35,411 nt of DNA, from contig JAISBL010000091.1 in the NCBI GenBank assembly GCA_031266215.1, positions 1 through 35,411 of the forward strand. Reading direction: 5' to 3'. Positions within the stretch are counted from its first letter, which is position 1; the number at the start of each line of letters is the position of its first letter. Below are positions 6,878-15,207 of this stretch, piece after piece. A model generated the notes under the pieces. That model was not told the origin of the DNA. It worked only from the letters and a program-made list of their open reading frames with translations, and did not search any database. Origin of the DNA: Tannerellaceae bacterium. GTDB lineage: Bacteria; Bacteroidota; Bacteroidia; Bacteroidales; Tannerellaceae. The position numbers and the translations under genes were made by a program.

Positions 6878-8437
6878 TCATTTCCTTACATCCCACCAGC
6901 AGCGGTATGTGAACTGCCCCACCAGGGTTACGTCCGCCGGCATACCCATACGGGCGAGGGCGGCAAGATAATTAGCCTCGTTACGTGTCTGCTCGCTGCT
7001 GGCGTAAGGCATTCGCCGGGGCATATCCACGCCGTTGATGTTGGGCGCCAGGTCCGGGCCCCACTGGCGGATGTAAAACCATCCCTGGAATGGGTCCATA
7101 TAGTTGGCTATCCACATCTCGCGCAGGAGGCTGGCCTCGCTGTAAGGGCGGTAAGCAAGATAATCGTCTATCTCCGCGTCGGTGATACGGTTGACGCCGG
7201 GATAGGAGTTGTAGAATGTCATATTGGCCCTGACACCCTGGCGGTACATATCGTCAGCCGTCATCCCCGAAGTGTTCCAGCCAAGCGCAGCGGCCTTGGC
7301 GATGCAGAAATACATCTCATGCGCCGCCAGGCGTACGACAGGCGACTCGTAGTCGAAAAGATACCTGCTCGGACGGGTGAAGTCTTTCTGTATCCTTTCG
7401 TATGGCGCGAACTGGACATCCTGTCCGTGGGGATAACCCCGTTGCAGGTCGACGGTATAATCCCACGCCGTATCATCCCACCAGTAAGTGTTCATTATAC
7501 CGGAGTTGGGCACCGGCAGGTCCTCCCTCAGCTTTCCTCCGAGGATGACCTTGCGGCGCGGGTCGCTGTCTTTAAGGGCTTCCACGAAATCAGCCCCCAG
7601 CTTCCAGTACTTCTCCGGGTCATTGTATATCATGGCGTAAGCCACCGGGTTGCGCTCGGAGTTCTGGTTGTCTACGCAGGGAATGCTGAAGTTAGCGGCG
7701 TTGTCGAGGATCACTCCGCCCTTTATAGCCTCTTCGGCATACCGGCGGGCGGACTCAGGGTCTGCGGCCGCCATACGCATAGCCATCCGCAGCATGAGCG
7801 AGTAGCCGAACTGCCGCCAGGCGGATATGTCTCCCTTGTAAATAACGTCGTACGTCCTCCATGACGGCAGGCTCTCGTCAAGCGCGGCGCAGGACGAGGA
7901 GAGCGTCTCGAGGATAGAGCGGTAGATGTCCTGCTGTGCGTCGAAGACCGGCGACAACATCCCTTCGAGGTAGGCCTCCCCGGCCTCGGAGTACGGAATA
8001 TCGCCGTATACATCCGTCCCCCACGAAAAGATCGCTCCCTTGAGGATGTTGAGTATAGCGATATTGTTGGCCATCTGGGGAGAGTTCTCCTTCTCCAGCA
8101 CGCTGAGTATGTGCACCACCATCTTCGCCTCGTTGCTGAACATATCCCACGGCTCGTTGAAGTAAGACCCGTCGTACTGGTACCGGTCTCCCGGCATTAT
8201 GAGCGAATGCGTGGCGTAATACTTTGCATACCCGGCGGGTATCCTCAGGGCCGTGACGGCCGAACGGCGGGAGTAGTTCACTTCAAGGTTGGTGAAGAGC
8301 ATCCCGATGTCTGCCGTTTCGTCTGTAACCATGTATTTGGGATTGTCCATATCCGCCAGGCTGTCCGTATTGCAGGCCGTGAATCCTGCCGCCAGCAGAA
8401 AAGCAAGTGCGGGGAGATAAATATGTTTTTTCATCAT
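6878..8437 (-). CDS. SusD/RagB-like nutrient-binding outer-membrane lipoprotein
   Basis: A 519-residue SusD-family lipoprotein. The signal MMKKHIYLPALAFLLAAGFT ends in a lipobox with Cys22. The body shows SusD-like features: NNIAILNILKGAIFSWGTDVYG (TPR-like helices), GDIPYSEAG, YDVIYKGDISAWRQFGYSLM, and the C-terminal GMPRRMPYASSEQ-type region (here VDMPRRMPYASSEQ). It would sit on the cell surface as the lid of the SusC barrel and capture the ligand. It starts 16 bases after the SusC stop and belongs to the same operon. The ligand is unknown, and downstream genes suggest a uronate- or aldonate-containing compound. Confidence 0.93.
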   Translation of the reverse strand: MMKKHIYLPALAFLLAAGFTACNTDSLADMDNPKYMVTDETADIGMLFTNLEVNYSRRSAVTALRIPAGYAKYYATHSLIMPGDRYQYDGSYFNEPWDMFSNEAKMVVHILSVLEKENSPQMANNIAILNILKGAIFSWGTDVYGDIPYSEAGEAYLEGMLSPVFDAQQDIYRSILETLSSSCAALDESLPSWRTYDVIYKGDISAWRQFGYSLMLRMAMRMAAADPESARRYAEEAIKGGVILDNAANFSIPCVDNQNSERNPVAYAMIYNDPEKYWKLGADFVEALKDSDPRRKVILGGKLREDLPVPNSGIMNTYWWDDTAWDYTVDLQRGYPHGQDVQFAPYERIQKDFTRPSRYLFDYESPVVRLAAHEMYFCIAKAAALGWNTSGMTADDMYRQGVRANMTFYNSYPGVNRITDAEIDDYLAYRPYSEASLLREMWIANYMDPFQGWFYIRQWGPDLAPNINGVDMPRRMPYASSEQTRNEANYLAALARMGMPADVTLVGQFTYRCWWDVRK

Positions 8438-8453
8438 GAACAGTTTTATTGTG

Positions 8454-11400
8454 TTAGAAAGAAAGGTTGATATTGAGCGAATAATTGCGCGTGGCCGGAA
8501 GGGCGAAACGCTCCAGCCCGTTATTGTTCAGCGTAGAGGCGTCACCGTTGGGGAGCTTGTTGACGATGTCGAACAGGTTGCGCCCGACGAGCGACAGTCT
8601 CACGTTACGGATGGGAAGGTTCCTTAGCGCCGAGTTCGGAAGGGTGTAGGCGAGCGAGAGCTGCCTCATCTTGACGTACGAGGCGTCGAAGACGTTATAA
8701 GATACCAGGTCTCCCATGCCGTAGCGGTAGTAGTTCTCAAAATTATTCCTCTCGTAAGGTATGCTGGTGTCATGGTCCAGCGGCACGTATATGCCTTCAG
8801 GGTTGAGGTATACGCCCTCGACGGGAATACCCCCTTCGCGATATTCGACAGTACGTTTGCTGTGCCCGCGGGCCGTCATGTCCCACTCTGAGTAAGAGAA
8901 GACTTTGGCCCCCCACTTGGCGTCGATCATGGCCTGCAGGGTGAATCCTTTGTAACTTAAAGACGTCGATATGCTTCCCATATTGGGATGAAGCCCCGAC
9001 CCAAGTATAACAGGCTCTGAGGTCTTCTGGGGGAACCATATCCCGCGCGAGGCGTTCCAGTACCATATGGGCTGACCCGAACCTTCGTCGATAGCCTGAG
9101 TGTATCCTACGATGGAGGTGAAGGGCTGGCCTACGATCTGCTTTGTGGTAGCGTTGGCGGCATCGCCGTAGCTGTTGACCTGCAATTCGCTGACGCCTCC
9201 CAGGTCGAGCACCCTGGAGGTGTTGAAGGTATAGGTGAAGGTCAGGCTCCATTCAAAGCCCCTGGCTCTCACGGGCACTACGGTGAGCATGAACTCATGG
9301 CCCTTGTTGCTCATCTGGCCAAGATTGACCGTCGCTCCGGTGTATCCGCTGGATAGCGGCGCGCTGACGCTTACGATGTCGTTGCTCGTCAGCTTGTCGT
9401 AATAGGCGTAGTCGAGGGCCAGGCGGTTATCGAAGAACCGCATGTCGATGCCGGCCTCGTACTCACGCGTTTCGTACGGCATGAGGTCGGACTTTGGTAT
9501 GGTCGCAGGCAGCGACAGCAATGGATAACCGGCGTACCCAAGGGCGTTGGAGGTGTATCCGAACTTCGTCATGTACGGGTTGGCTCCCCCGCCGACCTGT
9601 GCATAGGAGGCCCTGAACTTGCCGAAGGTCACCCACGATGGTAGTTTGAAGTGCTGTGAGAATATATAACTCAGCCCCACGCTGGGGTAGAATATGCTGT
9701 TGCTGGCGGGCGAGAGGCTGGAGAACCAGTCGTTACGCCCGGTGGCGGTCAGGTAGACGAAGTTATTGTAAGAAACTTCGGCGCTGCCGTACAGTGAATT
9801 GATGCCGTACTCGGAATATGAGACGTTGGTAGCCAGTACCGAGGCGTTGGTTACCTCATGATAGTAGGGAATGGTCAGGCGCGTACCTGTCAGTCCGTCG
9901 CGGTTGTTTACCGAATGTGTGAGGCTTCCGCCGAACATGGCGTTGACGTTGAATTTGCTGATGTCTTTGTTGAAGACGATAGAATAATCGGCGTTCCAGC
10001 GCGTGTCCTTGTTCGTGAACTCGTCCACGCTGCCTGTTCCCTGTGAGAACTGCGTGGCGCCGTAGGCTTCAACCGTGCGGGCTTTGACGACGTTGAGGTC
10101 TATCCCTATCCTTCCGGTGGCGTAGAGCCAGGGAGTGATGTCGTACCGGCCGGATAAGACGGCGTTCACGCGGTCGCGCTGGTCGTTGGCCTCATTCTGA
10201 TAGCTGGCCCAGTATGGATTGTGGTAGTACTCGTTGGTACTCCAGGGCAGCATGTTGCCGGCCTCGTTGGCCCCTATCTTCGATGTTGTTCCCTTAGCCC
10301 AGTCAAGGTCCCACATGGTAGGCATATGTCCCAGCGTCCAGACGTAAGACTGTGTGTTCGGACGGTTCTTGACCTTCATCGTGGAGAACTCCAGCTTGGC
10401 GTCTACATGCAGTTTGGTCCCGATAAGCGACGAGGTATTGAGCGATATGGTCTGCCTGTTCATATCCGAATTAGGCAGCGGCGACTGCTGCCGCATATCG
10501 GATACCGACAGCCTGTAATTCTGCGTCTCCGACCCTCCGGAGAAGGCCAGGGCGTTGTTTGCAAAGAATCCGCTCCTCGTGAAGCTGTCCCACGGCAGTT
10601 CATGGTAGCTGTATCCCCAGGGCACGGGCGTGACATTATCGGGGTAATAGGCTTCGCTGCCGTCATATTTGGCTCCCCACTCCTGATGGGCGTTATATCC
10701 CCATCCGTTCACGTTGACGTCGGGCTTTTTGCCTTCGATACCTACGCCGTAGGTCGTCTGACGGTTCCTGAAAGGGTTCACGTATTCTTCGAACCCAAAG
10801 CTGCCGCTGTAAGTGACACCCAGGTTCTGATCCTTGCGCTGGCTGCCTTTCTTTGTAGTGATCAGGACTACGCCGTTGGCAGCCTGCGATCCGTACAGGG
10901 CCGTCGCGGCGGCGCCTTTGAGTACGCTGATCGTTTCTATATCATCGGGGTTGAGCGTGTTCAGCACGTCGCCGAAGTCGCGGCTGTTACGTGTGAATGA
11001 TGACAGACTAATCTGTATCCCGTCGACCACGTACATCGGATTACTGTCTCCGTTTATCGTAGTGTTCCCACGGATCAGCACCTTGGACGATCCGGCGATG
11101 CCGGTTCCCATAGTGGCGATGTCCACGCCCGCTATCTTGCCCGACAGCGAGTTCATTATGTTAACGTCAGACGACTGCCCCAGTTCGTCGCCCTTTACCT
11201 CGGCGGCGGAATAAGTCAGGGCTTTCGTCTGCCTCTTGATGCCGAGGGCGGTCACGACGACTTCGTCCAACTGCCTGCGGTCTTCAACCAGCGTGATGTT
11301 GATGCGTGAGCCGGCCGACGTTCCTATACGTATCTGCTGCTCCATGTATCCAATGAAGGAAACTACCAGCACAGCTCCGGGCGATACGCTGAGCGAAAAC

Positions 11401-11936
11401 TCGCCGTCCAGATCGGTCACAGTCCCGTTCGTAGTCCCTCTCTCCATGATATTGGCCCCGATGATAGGGCCGGCCTCATCGCTTACCACGCCTCGCACCG
11501 TGATCTTTGCTATATCCTGTTGCGGGCGCGGAAGGGCGTTGGGTGTTGCATCATTAGATCTGGCATCCACCTTCCTCAGTGAAATATAGTTGTCTCCGAA
11601 CCAATAGGCAATGTTGCCATCGCTGAAGACGTCTTTCAGAATGTCTGAAACTCTCCGGCTTTTCGTATGTATTGTCACATGACGGTTTATATCTACATCG
11701 GTATTGCTGTAGACAAAAAGATAGCCTGTCTGCTCTTCTATCTCCGAGATGAGTTCCTTCAGAGTCAGAGCTTCGTTACTTATTTGCACAACGGTTGTCT
11801 GCGAGTATAATTCTTTCGCTTGCAACTGTATAAGAAATACGAATAACAGAAATGTGGATAATTTCATAATACGAGATACTTTCCTTGGTTTAAGCTCTCT
11901 TAATGCATAAGAAATCGTTGCTAAGTTTTTTTTCAT
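8454..11936 (-). CDS. SusC/RagA-like TonB-dependent receptor with STN domain
   Basis: A 1160-residue outer-membrane receptor. Order of parts: N-terminal extension and signal (hydrophobic at 27-40), STN domain about 49-122 (VQISNEALTLKELISEIEEQ), carboxypeptidase-regulatory-like beta domain about 147-218 (ITVRGVVSDEAGPIIGANIM), TonB box LDEVVVTALG at 223-232, plug (VLIRGNTTINGDSNPMYVVDGIQ, NPDDIETISVLKGAAATALYG), then a beta barrel ending in aromatic F (YSLNINLSF). The STN domain normally signals to an FecR-type anti-sigma factor, which is encoded just upstream. A second Met at residue 24 is an alternative start. The leader carries a plus-strand terminator and a plus-strand -7 box. Confidence 0.95.
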   Translation of the reverse strand: MKKNLATISYALRELKPRKVSRIMKLSTFLLFVFLIQLQAKELYSQTTVVQISNEALTLKELISEIEEQTGYLFVYSNTDVDINRHVTIHTKSRRVSDILKDVFSDGNIAYWFGDNYISLRKVDARSNDATPNALPRPQQDIAKITVRGVVSDEAGPIIGANIMERGTTNGTVTDLDGEFSLSVSPGAVLVVSFIGYMEQQIRIGTSAGSRINITLVEDRRQLDEVVVTALGIKRQTKALTYSAAEVKGDELGQSSDVNIMNSLSGKIAGVDIATMGTGIAGSSKVLIRGNTTINGDSNPMYVVDGIQISLSSFTRNSRDFGDVLNTLNPDDIETISVLKGAAATALYGSQAANGVVLITTKKGSQRKDQNLGVTYSGSFGFEEYVNPFRNRQTTYGVGIEGKKPDVNVNGWGYNAHQEWGAKYDGSEAYYPDNVTPVPWGYSYHELPWDSFTRSGFFANNALAFSGGSETQNYRLSVSDMRQQSPLPNSDMNRQTISLNTSSLIGTKLHVDAKLEFSTMKVKNRPNTQSYVWTLGHMPTMWDLDWAKGTTSKIGANEAGNMLPWSTNEYYHNPYWASYQNEANDQRDRVNAVLSGRYDITPWLYATGRIGIDLNVVKARTVEAYGATQFSQGTGSVDEFTNKDTRWNADYSIVFNKDISKFNVNAMFGGSLTHSVNNRDGLTGTRLTIPYYHEVTNASVLATNVSYSEYGINSLYGSAEVSYNNFVYLTATGRNDWFSSLSPASNSIFYPSVGLSYIFSQHFKLPSWVTFGKFRASYAQVGGGANPYMTKFGYTSNALGYAGYPLLSLPATIPKSDLMPYETREYEAGIDMRFFDNRLALDYAYYDKLTSNDIVSVSAPLSSGYTGATVNLGQMSNKGHEFMLTVVPVRARGFEWSLTFTYTFNTSRVLDLGGVSELQVNSYGDAANATTKQIVGQPFTSIVGYTQAIDEGSGQPIWYWNASRGIWFPQKTSEPVILGSGLHPNMGSISTSLSYKGFTLQAMIDAKWGAKVFSYSEWDMTARGHSKRTVEYREGGIPVEGVYLNPEGIYVPLDHDTSIPYERNNFENYYRYGMGDLVSYNVFDASYVKMRQLSLAYTLPNSALRNLPIRNVRLSLVGRNLFDIVNKLPNGDASTLNNNGLERFALPATRNYSLNINLSF

Positions 11937-11943
11937 AACTTTG
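11936..11943 (+). promoter_or_regulatory. Plus-strand -7 box overlapping the susC start
   Basis: TAACTTTG matches TAnnTTTG on the plus strand, opposite to susC. A -33 match is weak: only TTG with a 15-base gap. It would start an RNA at about 11950 that ends at the terminator at 12023. Confidence 0.4.
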
Positions 11944-11949
11944 CAGTAC

Positions 11950-12023
11950 TTTAAATTTATAATATGATTTGATCTAAAATGTGAAATGACTCTAAGGAGA
12001 GTGCGCCAGCGCTCTCCTTTTTT
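11950..12023 (+). ncRNA. Candidate antisense small RNA against the susC leader
   Basis: No plus-strand gene lies here, yet the plus strand has a -7 box (11936-11943) and, 50 bases later, a clear intrinsic terminator with six T. The implied RNA is about 75 bases long and fully complementary to the untranslated leader of susC. Antisense small RNAs in this place are known from Bacteroides polysaccharide loci (DonS type, where ECF/anti-sigma genes precede susC). The start point is an estimate. The hairpin could instead be a leader structure of the susC mRNA. Confidence 0.45.
11994..12023 (+). terminator. Intrinsic terminator on the plus strand between fecR-like gene and susC
   Basis: AAGGAGAG and CTCTCCTT form an 8-bp stem around TGCGCCAGCG, with the run CCTTTTTTG directly after it on the plus strand. 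On the minus strand the hairpin forms equally, but the following bases (TTAGAGTC) do not make a T run, so termination of the sigma/anti-sigma transcript would be weaker. Confidence 0.7.
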
Positions 12024-12095
12024 GTCTTACCGGAGGGTAGTGTCAGGAGGTGTCCATAATGTGTGTTTTCATAAATAGCAGGTAATAATTAAAGG

Positions 12096-13085
12096 TTAAT
12101 ATATCTCTATCTCATATTCGTCTATTAGTTTGTAATTAAACTTTCCGGTTTCTTTTATCGCCTGAAGGATAAGCTCTATCTTATCGCTCTGCCTGAATTT
12201 GCCTGAGAATACGTATGAGGATATTTCCTCTTTCCTTAAATGTATTTTTACATTATACCATAATTCCAGGCAGTCTCTGATTTCTTTGAAAGAGATGTTT
12301 TCAAAGTGATAGATGCCGTTCATGATATAGCGTGAGTAGCTGAAGGTGGAATATGACTTCGCCAACTCCCCGTTGTCTCCGAGAAAAGCAGTCTCTTCGG
12401 GATTAAGATGAAGCGTCTTGCCGGCATCGTCTTTATCGTATATGAAAACGGATCCTTCCACAAGATCAGTCTTGAAGATCGGGCTTTCGCTATAAGCAAA
12501 TACGTTGAACTGGGTTCCTGTCACCTGTATGTTATATTGCCTGGTTTTTACGGTAAATGGCTTTTCTTCATCCTGGCTTACCGTGAAAAAAGCTTCGCCG
12601 TCCAGCTCTATCGTGCGTTCTTTCTTATTGAATTGGGTTGGTATGCTAAGTTTGGTCCTTGAACTTAGCCATGTTTCCGTTCCGTCGGGAAGTACAACAT
12701 GTATAGACTGTCCTTTGGGCGCTTCTATGTACGTATAGCTGTTGTCTTTTGCGTCTTTCATAGCCTGCTGGTATGCATATACCATCCAGATACAGCTTAC
12801 GAAAAACGCCACCGCCGCGTATTTAAGAGTTGTGATCAAAACTCGCCGTTGCCTCCGTCTGGCGGCAACGTGCATCAGTTCGCTCATCTTCTGTACGACC
12901 CACTGTTCGTCGCCTTCCTTATTTGCCATACCGGATATAGCCATTATGTTTTGCATACGGGCAAACTCTTTTTTCAAAGCGGCATCACTGTCTATTTCCT
13001 GAAACAGGACGCTTCTTTCCGGTTGAGTTATCGTGCCGGCAAAGTATTTATTCAGCAGTTCGTGCATAATATCCTCTTCTAACAT
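12096..13085 (-). CDS. FecR-family anti-sigma factor
   Basis: A 329-residue single-pass inner-membrane regulator. Residues 1-85 form the cytoplasmic sigma-binding part (LLNKYFAGTITQPERSVLF), one membrane helix lies near 88-105 (YAAVAFFVSCIWMVYAYQ), then a periplasmic FecR domain (YIEAPKGQSIHVVLPDGTETWLS, FTVKTRQYNIQVTGTQFNVFAY) and a C-terminal DUF4974-like domain (FENISFKEIRDCLELWYNVK). It would hold the sigma factor until SusC, through its STN domain, reports substrate. The start at 13085 touches the stop of the sigma gene; an internal ATG at residue 7 is equally possible. Confidence 0.92.
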   Translation of the reverse strand: MLEEDIMHELLNKYFAGTITQPERSVLFQEIDSDAALKKEFARMQNIMAISGMANKEGDEQWVVQKMSELMHVAARRRQRRVLITTLKYAAVAFFVSCIWMVYAYQQAMKDAKDNSYTYIEAPKGQSIHVVLPDGTETWLSSRTKLSIPTQFNKKERTIELDGEAFFTVSQDEEKPFTVKTRQYNIQVTGTQFNVFAYSESPIFKTDLVEGSVFIYDKDDAGKTLHLNPEETAFLGDNGELAKSYSTFSYSRYIMNGIYHFENISFKEIRDCLELWYNVKIHLRKEEISSYVFSGKFRQSDKIELILQAIKETGKFNYKLIDEYEIEIY

Positions 13086-13706
13086 TTATATGACGTAAAA
13101 AATAATTTTCCCACCTAATGGAAATGAAGAAATCAGGATGGTGAAGAATATACAGATGGGAATGCGATCCTTCAATATTGCTCTCAGCTTGCGTAATGCA
13201 ATGCTCATCTGGCCTTCGACAGTATTGGTGGAAATATTCAACTGCGCCGCTATCTCTTTGTGTCTGAGTCCTTCGATCCGGTTGAGTATGAATATCTCCC
13301 TGCATCGTTCGGGCAGGGAATGGATGGCGTCGGCTACGATTATCCTTATTTCTTCATTTGTGAGGATATTTTCATCCATAACCTGCAGTGAATAGAGGTT
13401 CAACTGAAGCTCTTTTTCCAGCAATTCAGACAACGGCTGCTCTTTCTGTTTAAGTTGCGTTTGTTTGCGCAAATAATCAATGCATCTGTTTTTAACAGAC
13501 ATAAAAATAAATGCATCAATGTTGATCAAAGTGTCAATCTTATCCAAATTTTCCCACAGGTGAAGGAATACATCTTGCACTATGTTTTCGGCATCTTGCA
13601 GTGTGAGGACGTACGTTTGTGCGAAACGCACCAGTTTGGGATAATGTATAGAATACGCCTTTTCAAAATCTTCTTTATGGGATTTGAGCGCTGAAACTAA
13701 AGCCAT
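13086..13706 (-). CDS. ECF sigma-70 factor (FecI-like)
   Basis: A 206-residue ECF sigma factor. Region 2 is seen in FEKAYSIHYPKLVRFAQTYV and DAENIVQDVFLHLWENLDKI, region 4 in SLPERCREIFILNRIEGLRH and KEIAAQLNISTNTVEGQMSI with its helix-turn-helix. It directs transcription of the SusCD locus when released by the adjacent anti-sigma factor. After region 4 a strongly hydrophobic tail follows (IPICIFFTILISSF), which could touch the membrane. The gene ends exactly where the fecR-like gene begins. Its own promoter is not clear. Confidence 0.94.
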   Translation of the reverse strand: MALVSALKSHKEDFEKAYSIHYPKLVRFAQTYVLTLQDAENIVQDVFLHLWENLDKIDTLINIDAFIFMSVKNRCIDYLRKQTQLKQKEQPLSELLEKELQLNLYSLQVMDENILTNEEIRIIVADAIHSLPERCREIFILNRIEGLRHKEIAAQLNISTNTVEGQMSIALRKLRAILKDRIPICIFFTILISSFPLGGKIIFYVI

Positions 13707-13807
13707 AAGAATATAATTTTCCCATAAAGATAGATATTTGAAGAATCTACGGATACATCTGCCTTGATTTTTTTCAATTTAAACCCGGAGGCAGGAGTAA
13801 ATACAGG

Positions 13808-14995
13808 TCATGAAATCAGTTCGTGGCTCCTGAACACTTTCCGGATAGCATCAAGTGCAATATCTAATTGGGAACGTGTGTGGGTGGCCATAAGTGAAAA
13901 GCGGATCATGGTATCGGTCGGCGCCACAGCAGGTGAAACGACCGGATTGACAAATATCCCGGCATCAAACAACTCGCGAACGATAAGGAATGTCAGGTCG
14001 TTGTCACGTATATATAATGGTATAATAGGCGTAGAGGTGTTCCCTATTTCGCATCCCATCTCACGGAAGCCCTTCAGGGCATAGTGTGTATGCTCCCAAA
14101 GGCGTTCTAAACGTTCGGGTTCGCTCAGCATTATATCCAGTGCTGCGGCTGCGGCTGCGGTAGCCGACGGCGTGCTGCTTGCACTGAAGATATAAGAACG
14201 GGAGTGATGACGCAGGAAGTTTATAGTTTCTTTGTTGGATGCTATAAAGCCGCCGATAGAGGCCAGTGATTTACTGAATGTCCCCATTATAAGGTCTACG
14301 TCTTTCGTTACACCGAAGTGGTCGCAGGTGCCGCGTCCGTTTTTTCCCAGCACGCCGATACCGTGCGCTTCGTCCACCATCACGCTGGCGTTGTATTTCC
14401 TGCTGAGGGCTATGATTTCGGGCAGATTGGCAATGTCGCCTTCCATGCTGAATACGCCGTCGGTAACGATGAGTTTCAACTTGTCCGGTTCGCACTTCTG
14501 GAGTTGTTTCTCCAGCGAGTCCATATCGTTGTGTTTGTATTTAAGCTTAGTCGAATATGAAAGGCGGTGTCCTTCAATTATTGATGCATGGTCTAATTCG
14601 TCCCATATAATGTAGTCTTCGCGTCCCGTGAGGCAGGATACCACGCCGAGGTTTACCTGAAATCCGGTGGAATAGATCATGGCTTCTTCTTTTCCCACGA
14701 GATCGGCAAGGCGTCTCTCAAATTCCAGGTGTATATCCAGCGTACCGTTCAGATGGCGCGAGCCGGCGCAGCCTGTGCCGTATTTGCGTGTGGCTTCAAT
14801 AGCGGCTTCTTTTACTTTCGGATGATTAAGCAGGCCCAGATAAGCATTGGAACCAAACATCAGGACTTTCTTTCCGCTGATAATAACTTCGGTATCCTGA
14901 TCGCTTTCAATCATTCTTCCGTATGGATAAATGCCCGCAGCCATTGCTTTCTGCGGAGCGTCATACTTCCCTAATTTCTCTTGCAGTAGTGTCAT
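13808..14995 (-). CDS. spt: Serine palmitoyltransferase-type alpha-oxoamine synthase
   Basis: A 395-residue PLP enzyme of the alpha-oxoamine synthase family. Lys242 in GTFSKSLASIGGF is the Schiff-base lysine; DEAHGIGV (Asp208, His211) and ELDHAS (His136) are the cofactor contacts. The N-terminus (KYDAPQKAMAAGIYPYGRMI) and GGKKVLMFGSNAYLGL resemble the Bacteroides serine palmitoyltransferase that condenses serine with an acyl-CoA as the first step of sphingolipid synthesis. Close relatives make 2-amino-3-oxobutyrate (Kbl) or amino-oxononanoate (BioF), but no tdh or bio gene is nearby, and a lipid kinase diverges from it, which favours Spt. A -7 box lies upstream at 15104. Confidence 0.85.
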   Translation of the reverse strand: MTLLQEKLGKYDAPQKAMAAGIYPYGRMIESDQDTEVIISGKKVLMFGSNAYLGLLNHPKVKEAAIEATRKYGTGCAGSRHLNGTLDIHLEFERRLADLVGKEEAMIYSTGFQVNLGVVSCLTGREDYIIWDELDHASIIEGHRLSYSTKLKYKHNDMDSLEKQLQKCEPDKLKLIVTDGVFSMEGDIANLPEIIALSRKYNASVMVDEAHGIGVLGKNGRGTCDHFGVTKDVDLIMGTFSKSLASIGGFIASNKETINFLRHHSRSYIFSASSTPSATAAAAAALDIMLSEPERLERLWEHTHYALKGFREMGCEIGNTSTPIIPLYIRDNDLTFLIVRELFDAGIFVNPVVSPAVAPTDTMIRFSLMATHTRSQLDIALDAIRKVFRSHELIS

Positions 14996-15103
14996 AAAGT
15001 TCTAACGGGGATAAGTTTTTGCTGTTTATTTTTATCAGATAGTCATTGGATCTGCTTTGTTTACAACATATTTACTATTAGTTGCCAGATCCAGACCCGG
15101 CGG

Positions 15104-15111
15104 CAAAAATA
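15104..15111 (-). promoter_or_regulatory. -7 box of spt
   Basis: On the minus strand TATTTTTG matches TAnnTTTG, about 110 bases before the spt start. No good -33 box is visible at the right distance. Confidence 0.45.
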
Positions 15112-15164
15112 GTAAAAAAATAACTTCTTATGGGTGTTATGTTTTAAAAGTTTGGCAAATGTAT

Positions 15165-15172
15165 TACTTTTG
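15165..15172 (+). promoter_or_regulatory. -7 box of the lipid kinase gene
   Basis: TACTTTTG matches TAnnTTTG, 35 bases before the start codon. A TTTG at 15151 is too close to act as -33 box. It is back-to-back with the spt promoter about 50 bases away. Confidence 0.5.
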
Positions 15173-15207
15173 CCGGCAAACTAATTGATTGAAAGACAGA
15201 TAATGCA

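Noticed and set aside
6483-6896. Long open frames on both strands with heptad-like repeats (AFAHMSK, LRICPKP, GHMRKSF)
   Set aside because: They cross array 2, whose 21-bp period keeps every frame open. The outer units decay without regard to codons, and the matching 23-bp arrays cannot be coding.
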